From DALYDK01 sp031973215 (GTDB lineage: Bacteria; Patescibacteriota; Saccharimonadia; Saccharimonadales; CAIOMD01): a stretch of DNA of 64,000 nucleotides. Every line of letters starts with the position of its first letter. Position 1 is the first letter of the stretch. The stretch lies in assembly GCA_031973215.1 (NCBI GenBank), contig DALYDK010000001.1, positions 174,723 through 238,722 of the forward strand, given 5' to 3'. A program made the position numbers and the translations under genes. The notes beneath the pieces are model-generated. The model was not told where the DNA came from. It saw only the letters and a list, made by a program, of their open reading frames with translations, and did no database searches. This document shows, one piece after another, positions 48,394 to 57,582 of the stretch.

Positions 48394-48869
48394 TATTTAG
48401 TCTCCTTCTTAACAGTTTTAGCTTTTGCTGTGTCTGCTTTTTTAGGAGCTTCCTTGGTTTTAACTTCTTTAGGGGTTGTTTTAACTTCAGCTTTTTTGCT
48501 TACTTTTTTAAGATCGTCTACAAAACTAACCTCTGCCATTTCGGCGTTATCGCCTCTTCTGTTCTCAATTTTGCTAATTCTAAGGTGTCCAGAATCACGT
48601 GAACTTAATTTAGGAGCAATTTCATCAACTAATTTATGAGCACTTTCTACGGTTGCCAGCTTTGAAATTACTAATCTTCTATTATGCAAATCACCTTTTT
48701 TTGCTTTAGTGATAAGTTTTTCATAATAGGGTACTAGTTCCTTTGCTTTAGGCAATGTAGTTGTAATCTTTTCGTTAATTGTCAAACTACTAGCTAAACC
48801 TTTAATAAGAGCTCTTCGCTGATCTTTTTCCCTCCCTAGCTTTCTTCCTTTATATCCGTGCCGATGCAT
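48393..48869 (-). CDS. rplQ: Ribosomal protein L17 with charged C-terminal tail
   Basis: The core (MHRHGYKGRKLGREKDQRRA, LVPYYEKLITKAKKGDLHNRR, RRGDNAEMAEVSFVD) is complete by about residue 118. The last 40 residues are a Lys/Ala/Thr-rich tail without a fold signal, making the protein 158 aa against about 120 usual. It follows rpoA by three bases. Confidence 0.96.
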   Translation of the reverse strand: MHRHGYKGRKLGREKDQRRALIKGLASSLTINEKITTTLPKAKELVPYYEKLITKAKKGDLHNRRLVISKLATVESAHKLVDEIAPKLSSRDSGHLRISKIENRRGDNAEMAEVSFVDDLKKVSKKAEVKTTPKEVKTKEAPKKADTAKAKTVKKETK

Positions 48870-48872
48870 TTA

Positions 48873-49808
48873 CTATAACTCCAGTTCTGCTAGCTTGTCT
48901 TTCACTTCATCTAAAGCTTTTTGACCAAATCCTTTGAGATCTCTTAGCTCAGCATCGCTTAAACTAAACAAATCTTTCAAAGAATGAATATCATTGTTTA
49001 TTAAAGCATTGGTTGTTCTAGCGCTTAAATTTAAATCTTCTATTGCAACTTTAAGTTCAGCTGGCTCTTCTTCTTCAGCGTTAAAGCTAGGTGCTACATT
49101 TTTATTAGCTGGCGCTGCCTCAACTCTTGTTTGGCCTGCAAGAGCACTATACTGATTTACTAAAATTGCTGCTGCTTCTTCAAAAGCATCTTTAGGGCTG
49201 ATTGATCCATCTGTGTCTATAGTAATAACAAGCTTATCAAGATCAGTAATCTGTCCAACCCTAGTGTCTTCAACTTTGTATCTTACGCGAAGAACCGGGC
49301 TAAAAATAGCGTCTAACGCGATCATGTCGCTAGGCTTCTTTTTAGTTCCTTCTTCTACAGTTCGATATCCGCGACCATTTTCTACAATTAAGTCCATTAC
49401 TAAGTGTGTCTTGCTGTCGTCTGAGCTCGCAATCACAAGGTCTGTATTAACAACTTCGACATCAGCATTAACCTGAATATCTTTAGCTGTAATGTCTCCT
49501 GAGCCCTTAAATTCTAGTCTTAGTAACTGAGGCTCTTCGGCATATACACGAAAACGAATTTTCTTTAGTTGAAGCATAATGTCGACAATATCTTCTTTAA
49601 TGCCAGGAACGGTTGTAAATTCGTGGCTAACGCCTTCGATTTTAAATGCCGTAACAGCTGCTCCCGCAATACTCGAAAGAAGTACTCGTCGAAGCGAATT
49701 TCCCAAGGTCATGCCATATCCGGTATGCAATGGTTCGATAACAAAACTTGCACTGACTTCACTGTGCTCGTCAATTTGTGCTAATGATGGTGTATGAATC
49801 TTTGACAT
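48873..49808 (-). CDS. rpoA: RNA polymerase subunit alpha
   Basis: The 311 aa protein has the N-terminal dimerisation region (FVIEPLHTGYGMTLGNSLRRVLLSSIAGAA, EGVSHEFTTVPGIKEDIVDI) and the C-terminal domain (DLNLSARTTNALINNDIHSL, GFGQKALDEVKDKL) that contacts UP elements and activators. The linker (about residues 225-245) is acidic. The position between rpsD and rplQ is standard. Confidence 0.98.
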   Translation of the reverse strand: MSKIHTPSLAQIDEHSEVSASFVIEPLHTGYGMTLGNSLRRVLLSSIAGAAVTAFKIEGVSHEFTTVPGIKEDIVDIMLQLKKIRFRVYAEEPQLLRLEFKGSGDITAKDIQVNADVEVVNTDLVIASSDDSKTHLVMDLIVENGRGYRTVEEGTKKKPSDMIALDAIFSPVLRVRYKVEDTRVGQITDLDKLVITIDTDGSISPKDAFEEAAAILVNQYSALAGQTRVEAAPANKNVAPSFNAEEEEPAELKVAIEDLNLSARTTNALINNDIHSLKDLFSLSDAELRDLKGFGQKALDEVKDKLAELEL

Positions 49809-49828
49809 CTTCTAGTCGTACCTCTCTA

Positions 49829-50446
49829 TTATCGTGAGTAATACTCAACAATTAGTTGTTCATTAATATCTGGCTCAGCTTCTTCTCTAGAAGGTGTGCC
49901 GGTTATGGTTATTTCAAATTTTTTCCTGTTAGCTTTCAGCCAACCAACTGTAACTTCTGCGTTTCCGGTTATATCATCCATATTCTTGAAGTACTCAGTT
50001 TTTTGACTCTTTTCTCTAACACTCAAGACATCTCCAGCCTTAAGCCTAATTGAAGGTATATCTACCCGCCGACCGTTTAACATAAAATGACCGTGAGTTA
50101 CAAGTTGCCTTGCAGCTCTTCTGCTAGGCGCAAAACCTGCACGGTAAACTGCATTATCTGCACGTTGCTCTAATAGTCTTAGCAGAATTTCACCACTTTG
50201 ACCTTCTTTGCGGTTAGCCTCTTTCATTAAGTTAGAAAATTGTCTTTCTAGCAAACCGTAAAGTCTCTTGACTTTCTGCTTTTCTCTTAATTGAAGAGCG
50301 TATTGGCTTGCAACAGACCTACGACCAGTACGACCGTGCTGACCAGGGACTGTGCTTCTTTTTACCATGTGCTTATGAGCTTTAGGATGAAGTGCATAGC
50401 CTTCGCGTCTACTCATTTTTGTAATTGAATGTGTATCTCGTGCCAT
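49829..50446 (-). CDS. rpsD: Ribosomal protein S4, cysteine-free form
   Basis: The start at 50446 (MARDTHSITKMSRREG) has AGGAG upstream; a frame from 50494 runs back into rpsK and is rejected. The 205 aa protein has YGLLERQFSNLMKEA, RLLEQRADNAVYRAGFAPSRRAARQLVTHGHFMLNGRRVD (S4 domain) and a normal C-terminus. The N-terminal zinc cysteines of some S4 proteins are absent. Confidence 0.96.
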   Translation of the reverse strand: MARDTHSITKMSRREGYALHPKAHKHMVKRSTVPGQHGRTGRRSVASQYALQLREKQKVKRLYGLLERQFSNLMKEANRKEGQSGEILLRLLEQRADNAVYRAGFAPSRRAARQLVTHGHFMLNGRRVDIPSIRLKAGDVLSVREKSQKTEYFKNMDDITGNAEVTVGWLKANRKKFEITITGTPSREEAEPDINEQLIVEYYSR

Positions 50447-50447
50447 G

Positions 50448-50843
50448 CTAAACTCTCCTACTCTTTCGTGGGCGACAGCCACCGTGTGGAACACCAGTTA
50501 CATCTTTAATGCACTCAACCGATACTTCGCATGATGCCACGGCACGAATAGCTGCTTCTCGGCCTAAACCGATTCCCTTAACAAAAACGTCTGCTTTTGA
50601 TAATCCATGTAATTGCTTTGCGGCATTGATAGCCTTTTCTGAGGCAACCTGGGCAGCATATGCTGTGCCTTTTTTACTGCCTCTGAATCCACAACCACCA
50701 GCACTTGCAGCAGTTAATAAACCACCGTTTTTATCAGTAACTGAAATAATTGTGTTGTTGAACGATGCTAATATATGAACCTCGCCGTAAGGTACGCTTC
50801 GCTTTGCCTTTTTTTTCTTGGCGGCGCTTGAAATTTCTGCCAT
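50448..50843 (-). CDS. rpsK: Ribosomal protein S11
   Basis: The 131 aa protein has GEVHILASFNNTIISVTDKNGG, SAGGCGFRGSKKGTAYAAQVA and VTGVPHGGCRPRKSRRV at the C-terminus. It sits between rpsM and rpsD as usual. Confidence 0.97.
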   Translation of the reverse strand: MAEISSAAKKKKAKRSVPYGEVHILASFNNTIISVTDKNGGLLTAASAGGCGFRGSKKGTAYAAQVASEKAINAAKQLHGLSKADVFVKGIGLGREAAIRAVASCEVSVECIKDVTGVPHGGCRPRKSRRV

Positions 50844-50861
50844 ATTCTATATACCTATACC

Positions 50862-51248
50862 TTATGTCTTAGCCGGCGCCTTTTTTGCTGTTCCGCCGAC
50901 TGTTAATTTCTTTCCTCTTCGAGTTCGGGCATTAGTTTTGGTTCGTTGACCTCTACTTGGTAGATTTGCCTGATGCCTTAGTCCTCTATAAGCGCGAATT
51001 TCCTTAAGACGCTTAATATTTGCAACAACTTGACGCTGTAAATCACCCTCAACCTGGACATTATTATTAATAATGTCTTGGATTCGACCAATTTCATCGT
51101 CAGTTAAATTTTTGACTCTGGTAGTAGGCTCAACTTTAGCCTTGGCGAGTATGTCATATGAAGTTTTACGTCCTATTCCGTAAACATAAGTAAGAGAAAT
51201 CCATACTTGTTTTTCATTTGGAATAGTAACTCCGCTTATTCTTGCCAT
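50862..51248 (-). CDS. rpsM: Ribosomal protein S13
   Basis: The 128 aa protein has ARISGVTIPNEKQVWISLTYVYGIGRKTS, LTDDEIGRIQDII and RAYRGLRHQANLPSRGQRTKTNARTRRG-type basic tail. It follows rpmJ by three bases. Confidence 0.97.
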   Translation of the reverse strand: MARISGVTIPNEKQVWISLTYVYGIGRKTSYDILAKAKVEPTTRVKNLTDDEIGRIQDIINNNVQVEGDLQRQVVANIKRLKEIRAYRGLRHQANLPSRGQRTKTNARTRRGKKLTVGGTAKKAPAKT

Positions 51249-51251
51249 ACC

Positions 51252-51368
51252 TTAACCCTGCCTCTGCTTATGCTTTGGCTTATTCTTGTTAATAACAAAA
51301 AGTCGTCCCTTGCGACGAACCATGATGTCGTCTGGACTAATTTTTTTTACACTCGCACGCACTTTCAT
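51252..51368 (-). CDS. rpmJ: Ribosomal protein L36, zinc-free form
   Basis: A 38 aa frame starts with ATG at 51368 (MKVRASVKKISPDDIMVRRK) and ends KNKPKHKQRQG. It matches L36 in length, composition and the terminal HKQRQG. All cysteines of the CxxC...C...H zinc site are replaced, giving a C-minus form. AAGGAG lies upstream. Its place between infA and rpsM is standard. Confidence 0.95.
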   Translation of the reverse strand: MKVRASVKKISPDDIMVRRKGRLFVINKNKPKHKQRQG

Positions 51369-51442
51369 GCGGATCATCACTCCTTAATGCTGTGGTGGTG
51401 ACACACTGCGTTAAATTAATATTAATTCGGGACCAAAGAACC

Positions 51443-51664
51443 CTATGATTTGCGGTACGTTATCCGACCCTTCGTAAGATCGTAAGGTGTCAATTCTACC
51501 GTAACGCTGTCTCCGGGAACTATACGAATATAATGTTTTCGCATCTTTCCGGCTACATGAGCTATAATTTGATGACCATTCTCGAGTTCGACCTTAAATT
51601 GAGTACCTGGTAGGGTCTCAATAATAATTCCGTTTAATTCGATTACTTCTTTGGTACTGGCCAT
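51443..51664 (-). CDS. infA: Translation initiation factor IF-1
   Basis: The 73 aa OB-fold protein has IELNGIIIETLPGTQFKVELENGHQIIAHVAGKMRKHYIRI in overlapping blocks and ends RITYRKS. It blocks the A site during initiation. It follows secY; adk and map, which often lie between these genes, are missing here. Confidence 0.97.
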   Translation of the reverse strand: MASTKEVIELNGIIIETLPGTQFKVELENGHQIIAHVAGKMRKHYIRIVPGDSVTVELTPYDLTKGRITYRKS

Positions 51665-51730
51665 AAGCTACAACAATATCAAATTTTACTACAATTTACA
51701 GATTAGTGCAATGATTTTTTTAAAATAATC

Positions 51731-53206
51731 TTAAACTGTCGATTTTTTCTTTCTAAACAGCTTAAATTTTCGTTCTTTTTTATGGTCTGAATCTATATTA
51801 ATTGTGTAGTCATCATATGTAATCATTAGAGCTCTTGATTCAATCTGTCTCAGAGTTTCAAGTGTGACTGATACAAGAATCAAGATACTAGTACCTCCAA
51901 TTACAATTTGATCAGTCTTGAGAATCGCCTGTCCAAAAATTGGCATCACTGCCAGCAAAGCTAATGCTATGGCACCAAACAGAGTCAACCTATTAACTAC
52001 TTTTAGTAGATACTTTTCGGTTTGTAACCCTGGACGTACACCGTCTATAAAGCCACCTTGTTTTTGTAGATTTTCGGATATTTCTTTAGCGTTAAAAACA
52101 ATACTTGTATAGAAGAATGTGAACATAAACACAAGCAAGAAATAAGCTATTGGATATATCCAGGCCGTCCAATCGCCACTAGTTAGTGTTTGACTTGTGG
52201 GCGTCGCAAACCAGGTTGCTAAATTAGCACCAAATTCTTGCCACTTGCCTGTCGCGTCTTGACTAAGTAATCTTCCGACGAACTCAGGTAAAGATAAAAA
52301 GGCCAGAGCAAAAATAATAGGAATTACGCCAGCCGTGATAAGCCTAATTGGTAAAGTTGTATTTACTCCACCGTAAACCCTGTTACCCTGAACTCTTTTA
52401 GCGTAACTTATAGTAATTCTTCTTTGGCCTTCGTTTAAATAAACAACCAAAATAGTAACAATAAATGTCACGGCTGCAATCCCAAGAGTCACCCAAAGAG
52501 CCTGGGCATTTATTGGAAGTGTGAACTTACCAAAAACACTGAACTGAGAACCTTCTACAACAACAGATGTTATTAGGTTCCAAATTATAGCCGGAAGACC
52601 AGCCAAAATACCAACAGTAATTATCAACGATATACCATTACCAACACCTTGCTCTGTTACTATTTCGCCCATCCACATAAGTAGCATCGAAGCACCGGTT
52701 AGAGCGGCCACCATTAGAATCCACTGCCCTAAGCTTGCGCTGCTAATAAGACTATCTAGCCCACTAGTACCGGCGGCAGTTTGCCTAACTAGGAAGATAG
52801 TTCCAATAGATTGAATAATTGCCAAAGGTAGAGTTAAAATCCTGGTCCATTGTTGGATTTTTTTACGACCATATTCACCTTCTTTGTTCAAATTTTCTAA
52901 TTTTGGAATAGCTTTAGTTAAAAGCTGCATGATAATGCTGGCATTTATATATGGACCAAGTCCAATAATCATTATTGATAAGTTAGCCAAAGCTCCACCA
53001 CTAAGAATATTCAAAAATCCAAGTAGATTAGAGCCATTTGTCTGGCTAAAAACATTTTCTAAAACTTGCTTTAACGTTTCTGGTTCAGCAAGAGGAATTG
53101 GTATATGAGCCAAGAATCTAAATATTACAATCATGCCAATAACAGCAAGAAGACGCTTTCGCATATCCGCACTGCTTAGTGACCTACCAATAATTTTCCA
53201 GTTCAT
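51731..53206 (-). CDS. secY: Protein translocase subunit SecY
   Basis: The 491 aa protein has ten membrane helices. The plug/pore region shows LGFLNILSGGALANLSIMIIGLGPYINASIIMQLL, and the cytoplasmic loops show YLNEGQRRITISYAKR and NAKEISENLQKQGGFIDGVRPG. The length is longer than E. coli SecY because of a loop at residues 310-340. It starts the ribosomal operon in this window. Its partner SecE is at 22540. Confidence 0.97.
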   Translation of the reverse strand: MNWKIIGRSLSSADMRKRLLAVIGMIVIFRFLAHIPIPLAEPETLKQVLENVFSQTNGSNLLGFLNILSGGALANLSIMIIGLGPYINASIIMQLLTKAIPKLENLNKEGEYGRKKIQQWTRILTLPLAIIQSIGTIFLVRQTAAGTSGLDSLISSASLGQWILMVAALTGASMLLMWMGEIVTEQGVGNGISLIITVGILAGLPAIIWNLITSVVVEGSQFSVFGKFTLPINAQALWVTLGIAAVTFIVTILVVYLNEGQRRITISYAKRVQGNRVYGGVNTTLPIRLITAGVIPIIFALAFLSLPEFVGRLLSQDATGKWQEFGANLATWFATPTSQTLTSGDWTAWIYPIAYFLLVFMFTFFYTSIVFNAKEISENLQKQGGFIDGVRPGLQTEKYLLKVVNRLTLFGAIALALLAVMPIFGQAILKTDQIVIGGTSILILVSVTLETLRQIESRALMITYDDYTINIDSDHKKERKFKLFRKKKSTV

Positions 53207-53303
53207 ATTTGTTTATTCATCCCTCAAATAATTGTTTCCATAAAATTGTAGCACATATTATATAAGATTTTTGCCGTATTTTATAAAACAATATTTTACT
53301 CAA

Positions 53304-53332
53304 TTTAAAAATATTAATTAGTGCGCTATGAT
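53304..53332 (+). promoter_or_regulatory. Promoter of the MFS gene, leaderless geometry
   Basis: TTTAAA (53304-53309), 17-base spacer, TATGAT (53327-53332), then six bases and ATG at 53339. The predicted start of transcription falls on the A of the start codon. Confidence 0.6.
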
Positions 53333-53338
53333 AATTTT

Positions 53339-54919
53339 ATGAAAAAGTGGACTGTTGTTTCTTTACTCGCAATTTCTCAATTTGTAATGGTTTTAGACAG
53401 TACCGTTATGAATGTATCAATTTCTACAGTAGTTAAAGACCTGAACACCACAGTAAGCGCCATGCAAGCGGCCATAACTTTTTATACCCTCACTATGGCA
53501 GCATTCATGTTAATTGGTGCAAAAATTGCCTCTAAGCTAGGACTTGTTAGAGCTTTTGTTATAGGCTCAATTATTTATGGAATCGGGTCATTCATTACTG
53601 GAATTAGTCAAAATATTTACATGCTTGGATTTGGCTGGTCATTTATTGAAGGCTTAGGTGCTGTTTTGGTGATTCCTTCTATTGCTGCGCTTGTTGCATC
53701 TAATTACAGCGGAAAGGACCGAGTAACTGCCTACGCAATCATCGGTGGTATCTCTGGTGCCGCAGCCGCAGCAGGACCACTAATTGGAGGTTTTATGACT
53801 ACGTATCTTTCGTGGCGCTGGGTATTTTTAATAGAAACTGCAATTATGCTTAGCTTGTTATTATTTGTGAAAAAATTTAAAGAAATAGGCACAAAAGATA
53901 AAAATAAAATTGATTTTCTTAGCGCACTATATTCAGCAACCGGAATGGCTTTAGTTGTATTTGGAATGTTACAAAGCAAAACCTGGGGCTGGGTAACGCC
54001 AATAACTGAACCTACAATTAACGGACAAGCAATTGCACCTTTTGGAATATCTATTGTTGCCTACATAATTGGCGCTGGCGCCTTTTTACTTTGGCTATTT
54101 TACGAAAGACAAAAAATGCTTGAAACGAAAAAACTTAACCCATTGGTAAATGTCTCCATGTTCAAAGCCCCTCAACTCAGGTCAGGATTAATGGTGCTAT
54201 TTTCGCAGTATGTAATAATTGCGGCCATCTTTTTTGTTATTCCAATATATTTACAAATGGTGCTAGGCAAAGATTCGTTATCAACCGGCATAAAAATTCT
54301 GCCACTATCTATAGCTTTAATAATCTTTTCAATGATAGGATCAAAATTAGTTTCACGTTATTCTCCAAAAAAAATAATCAGGTACGGCCAAGTTCTTTTA
54401 GTAATTGCTTGTTTGGCATTAATGGCTAGTATTAACAGAGATCTAACCGGCGTTCCTTTTGCGGTGGCAATGTTCTTAACAGGAGCTGGACTAGGACTAA
54501 TGGCTTCTCAGATTGGCAATGTAAACATGTCTGCAGTATCGCCCGATAAGACGAGCCAAGTGGGTGGTCTGCAAGGATCATTCCAAAATCTTGGATCTTC
54601 ATTCGGTACTGCATTAATTGGATCTATTCTAATTGCAACTATGACTACAGGATTCGTAACAAATGTTCAAAACAGTACACTGCCAAGCAATATCAAAGAT
54701 TACGTTTCGAGCAACACAAAAACTTTAGAAATTGTGCCATCTTCCCAGGTTGAACAATATGCAATTGATATTGGCCTGACTCAAACAGAAGCTGAAGGTA
54801 TAGCAACAAGCTATAAAGACGCACAGCTTGAAGGCTTAAAAGAATCACTCTTTTACTTGACTGTTATTGCAGTGTTTTCACTATTTTTGTCAAGACACAT
54901 TCCTAATAAAACTATTTAA
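53339..54919 (+). CDS. MFS multidrug exporter, DHA2 (14-helix) family
   Basis: The start is set at ATG 53339 (MKKWTVVSLLAISQF); the GTG at 53321 lies within the promoter. The 526 aa protein has VMVLDSTVMNVSISTV (motif D1 of DHA2), motif A-like GAKIASKLGLVRAF, SWRWVFLIE and 14 hydrophobic segments. DHA2 exporters use the proton gradient to expel drugs, dyes or lipids. The N-terminal acidic residue in LDST is kept. No regulator is adjacent. Confidence 0.92.
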   Translation: MKKWTVVSLLAISQFVMVLDSTVMNVSISTVVKDLNTTVSAMQAAITFYTLTMAAFMLIGAKIASKLGLVRAFVIGSIIYGIGSFITGISQNIYMLGFGWSFIEGLGAVLVIPSIAALVASNYSGKDRVTAYAIIGGISGAAAAAGPLIGGFMTTYLSWRWVFLIETAIMLSLLLFVKKFKEIGTKDKNKIDFLSALYSATGMALVVFGMLQSKTWGWVTPITEPTINGQAIAPFGISIVAYIIGAGAFLLWLFYERQKMLETKKLNPLVNVSMFKAPQLRSGLMVLFSQYVIIAAIFFVIPIYLQMVLGKDSLSTGIKILPLSIALIIFSMIGSKLVSRYSPKKIIRYGQVLLVIACLALMASINRDLTGVPFAVAMFLTGAGLGLMASQIGNVNMSAVSPDKTSQVGGLQGSFQNLGSSFGTALIGSILIATMTTGFVTNVQNSTLPSNIKDYVSSNTKTLEIVPSSQVEQYAIDIGLTQTEAEGIATSYKDAQLEGLKESLFYLTVIAVFSLFLSRHIPNKTI

Positions 54920-54942
54920 ATATTGTAGTCTTAAATTGAAGG

Positions 54943-55407
54943 CTAAAATTCAATTTGCGACTGTATTTTTTTCATCAAACTGTTAGATATTTCAAAATCC
55001 TTGCGACCATCCCATCTTGTTTTATAGTGCCGCCCAAACTCTTGGTCAGAAAACTTTACGCCGTCTATATCTATGGTTTTTGAATATCTAGGCCTAACAT
55101 GCCAATGTACATGCGAAGATTCATAAGGATGATGTTGATATGCATCGTTCATTAAGCAAGACCAGTTAAACAAATCTGGACCATAAGCCTTTTTAAGCTT
55201 TGATTCGAATTTATTTATTACTTGTGCTAACGACAACCAATCATTCTGGGATAATTCCGACAATGCACTTTTATGGCTATTTAGCGTAACATAAGATCTT
55301 CCAAGCCAGTATTGATCTTTAGCCAATGATACAGTCCATTTAGTTCCAGAATGTATTACATATTCGTTTGTAGCTAAGGCCTTACAAACAGAGCAATTAT
55401 TTATCAC
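54943..55407 (-). CDS. HIT-superfamily protein
   Basis: The 154 aa protein has an N-terminal CSVC pair, a middle SYVTLNSHKSALSELS block, and HVHWHVRPRYS, the histidine-triad loop in which the last histidine is replaced by arginine-proline. HIT proteins are nucleotide hydrolases or transferases. The altered triad (HxHxH retained, fourth position changed) is like the GalT/Ap4A-type branch. It overlaps the upstream membrane protein gene by 11 bases. Confidence 0.78.
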   Translation of the reverse strand: MINNCSVCKALATNEYVIHSGTKWTVSLAKDQYWLGRSYVTLNSHKSALSELSQNDWLSLAQVINKFESKLKKAYGPDLFNWSCLMNDAYQHHPYESSHVHWHVRPRYSKTIDIDGVKFSDQEFGRHYKTRWDGRKDFEISNSLMKKIQSQIEF

Positions 55408-56116
55408 TCAATTTATATCCAATACACAAGTTAATTAGCATACCCATTCCGTATATATACGCAACCAATAAAACAAATACATTAACTAATGGTACAAAAT
55501 ACAGTATTAATAAAATCACACCACCAATAAGGGCTTTCAATAAGGAATGTTTATTAGGCACTAACATATGTCCTAAAGCGTATCCAGAAAAAGGTCCGCT
55601 TAAAATGGCAGCCGCTAAACCTAATACGGCGACTAATCCTGCTAAGGGTAAACCAATTAAAGAGATTCCCAATAAGAATATAACCCACGGAATTGCAAAA
55701 GCTGCTATTAGGCCATAGGCATTCGTCTTCCAAAAAGCGTCCCTGCTTTTTATCGAAGCATACTCAAGTTGTTTTGGAATTACTAAGGCCAAAACCAAAA
55801 TAACCGCTAATAAACTAAAAAAGATATATATTCCGAAAACAATAAAAATGCTCTTAATTATATCTTTTTGAATATTTAACTCATTAGGCTCACCATTTGC
55901 TTCATAGTATATCGTCCAGTTTTCTGAATCATTTTCAAATCTTATTGAGTCTATTGTCACTTCATTAGAATATGTATCGTCAAAATCTGAATTTATCCCA
56001 TCTAGCTGGTATATATCTTGCGCGAAGGCGGCGCCACTAATTGAAACTAAGAAGAAAGCACCCAAAAAAAGTACCGATAAATATTTAGTAACCCATTTAT
56101 ATATATTTCTACTCAT
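55397..56116 (-). CDS. Secretory membrane protein, hypothetical
   Basis: The 239 aa protein has a signal peptide (residues 1-32, ending SISGAAFAQD). An extracytoplasmic acidic domain follows (33-85), then four to five membrane helices. The helices are glycine- and leucine-rich (LIGLPLAGLVAVLGLAAAILSGPFSGYALG), as in polymer-forming-cytoskeletal-linked membrane proteins, but no clear family is recognised. It overlaps the HIT gene. Confidence 0.7.
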   Translation of the reverse strand: MSRNIYKWVTKYLSVLFLGAFFLVSISGAAFAQDIYQLDGINSDFDDTYSNEVTIDSIRFENDSENWTIYYEANGEPNELNIQKDIIKSIFIVFGIYIFFSLLAVILVLALVIPKQLEYASIKSRDAFWKTNAYGLIAAFAIPWVIFLLGISLIGLPLAGLVAVLGLAAAILSGPFSGYALGHMLVPNKHSLLKALIGGVILLILYFVPLVNVFVLLVAYIYGMGMLINLCIGYKLSDK

Positions 56117-56154
56117 ATATAATTTATGTTACTGAATTTACTTATTTAAGCAAG

Positions 56155-56574
56155 TTAATAAATATATGGAATTAGTTTCTTTGAATGCTTTGCATATTCT
56201 TTATATGAAGAAAATTTTTCTTTAAGCATTTGTTCTTCTAATTGCATTTTGATTGTTAATACTACAATAAGTCCAAACCACAATATTAAACCCATATAGC
56301 TATATAGGAACGATAAAGTGAACGTAATAACCGCTAAGTAAGCCGGATGTCTTATATATTTATATATTCCGTTTGTGACTAAATCTTGGCCATCTTTAGG
56401 CTTAGGATGAATGCTCATCGAAAAATTCATGCTATATATTGCTAGTATTCCTATCAATAGGCCTAAAACAACAATTGGAATACGCAGACCAGTTAGTACA
56501 TCATTCATAATTCCCAAAGTGCAAATTATAGCTATTAGCCCAAATTGCAAAAAGACTAAAATATATCCAACCAT
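56155..56574 (-). CDS. ICMT/PEMT-like membrane methyltransferase
   Basis: The 139 aa protein has four membrane helices and the family signature KYIRHPAYLAVI followed by EEQMLKEKFSSYKEYAKHSKKLIP, the SAM-binding part of isoprenylcysteine O-methyltransferase-like enzymes. The substrate may be a lipid or small molecule. The short size leaves out an N-terminal helix pair. Confidence 0.82.
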   Translation of the reverse strand: MVGYILVFLQFGLIAIICTLGIMNDVLTGLRIPIVVLGLLIGILAIYSMNFSMSIHPKPKDGQDLVTNGIYKYIRHPAYLAVITFTLSFLYSYMGLILWFGLIVVLTIKMQLEEQMLKEKFSSYKEYAKHSKKLIPYIY

Positions 56575-56610
56575 AATTATTTATTATATATTTTCGTATA
56601 TAATTTGGTA

Positions 56611-56820
56611 ATGATTATTAAAATTTTCATAATAGGCCTTTCCATTTTAGTCACAGCCATATTGCTAAATATTATTGCCAAATTATTTAATGTTTCTACC
56701 TGGTACGACTTTCTTCAGAATAAGACAATTAATAATCCGCTAGAACTTGTTTGGCTATTTATTATGTATCCATTTATCCTTGGATTAGTTGCATATTTAA
56801 TTAACAAATATTTATTTTAA
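56611..56820 (+). CDS. Small two-helix membrane protein, 69 aa
   Basis: The start is ATG 56611 because TATAAT (56599-56604) lies exactly six bases upstream, as for other leaderless genes here. Two hydrophobic segments (IIKIFIIGLSILVTAILLNI and LVWLFIMYPFILGLVAYLI) flank a polar loop. No family is known. It converges with the gene at 56817, overlapping by four bases. Confidence 0.6.
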   Translation: MIIKIFIIGLSILVTAILLNIIAKLFNVSTWYDFLQNKTINNPLELVWLFIMYPFILGLVAYLINKYLF

Positions 56821-57305
56821 TGACCGAATGCGTATTTTATAGATATTGCTAGCACTCCAATAACTGTAGATACCAGAGCAAACAAAAAAGCATTCCGTTT
56901 ACTAGCTTTACTAAGAACCCCCGCATAATAATTGAATGCAAATAACGCCAACAAATAGTAGCTATATCCAAGTGCATAGGCTGCGTTCACCGAAATTATA
57001 TCTATTGCCGCCATCAAAAAGAACACTACAGGTAGCATAGTAACGCTTATAATTGCCATAGCGTCTTCAGTAATTTGCTTTTTTTCGCTTCTGTGTAATT
57101 TTCTTTTTTTCGATATACGTTCTCCTACTGTTTCGGCATATATTTCTGCTACCGTAATAGAAACCGCACCAAGTAATAACTTTATAGCAATACTAGCAGC
57201 GTCTTGCATGCCTAAATGATCTAATCCATACAAAAGAACAAAAGTTAAAATTATTCCGTAAATTGCTTTTGCGGCTCTTGTATTACCAAAATATTTGTTG
57301 GTCAT
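56817..57305 (-). CDS. Membrane protein, hypothetical, 162 aa
   Basis: The protein has four to five membrane segments. A short charged loop (SKKRKLHRSEKKQ) separates the second and third. AEIYAETVGERI in helix two has spaced acidic residues, which occur in some transport or VIT1-like proteins, but the evidence is too weak to assign. It is followed by a gene of like kind at 57333 upstream. Confidence 0.65.
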   Translation of the reverse strand: MTNKYFGNTRAAKAIYGIILTFVLLYGLDHLGMQDAASIAIKLLLGAVSITVAEIYAETVGERISKKRKLHRSEKKQITEDAMAIISVTMLPVVFFLMAAIDIISVNAAYALGYSYYLLALFAFNYYAGVLSKASKRNAFLFALVSTVIGVLAISIKYAFGH

Positions 57306-57332
57306 TTTATATAGATTATCATGAACAATTGC

Positions 57333-57551
57333 TTAACTGCCGTGTTTTCTTCTGTCAAAGAATAACAGGATTGTATCTATAACTATTAAGAATAGGCTAA
57401 TCAACAGAAGCCCTACGCCAAAAATTATTAAATAGAATGGTTCATGAATAGCACCATTATATAGCTCATCTCCGCCCAAAAAGCTAAAACCTACCAAACA
57501 AGCTATGCCCACCAGCAAGCTTAAGATACTCATTAGTCTTAACAGCCTCAT
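57333..57551 (-). CDS. Small two-helix membrane protein, 72 aa
   Basis: Two membrane helices (residues 6-27 and 41-66) with a basic end (FFDRRKHGS). TATAAT lies eight bases before the ATG and no Shine-Dalgarno is visible. No family is recognised. Confidence 0.55.
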   Translation of the reverse strand: MRLLRLMSILSLLVGIACLVGFSFLGGDELYNGAIHEPFYLIIFGVGLLLISLFLIVIDTILLFFDRRKHGS

Positions 57552-57582
57552 TTAATATAATTATAGGTTTATGCGCATTAAC

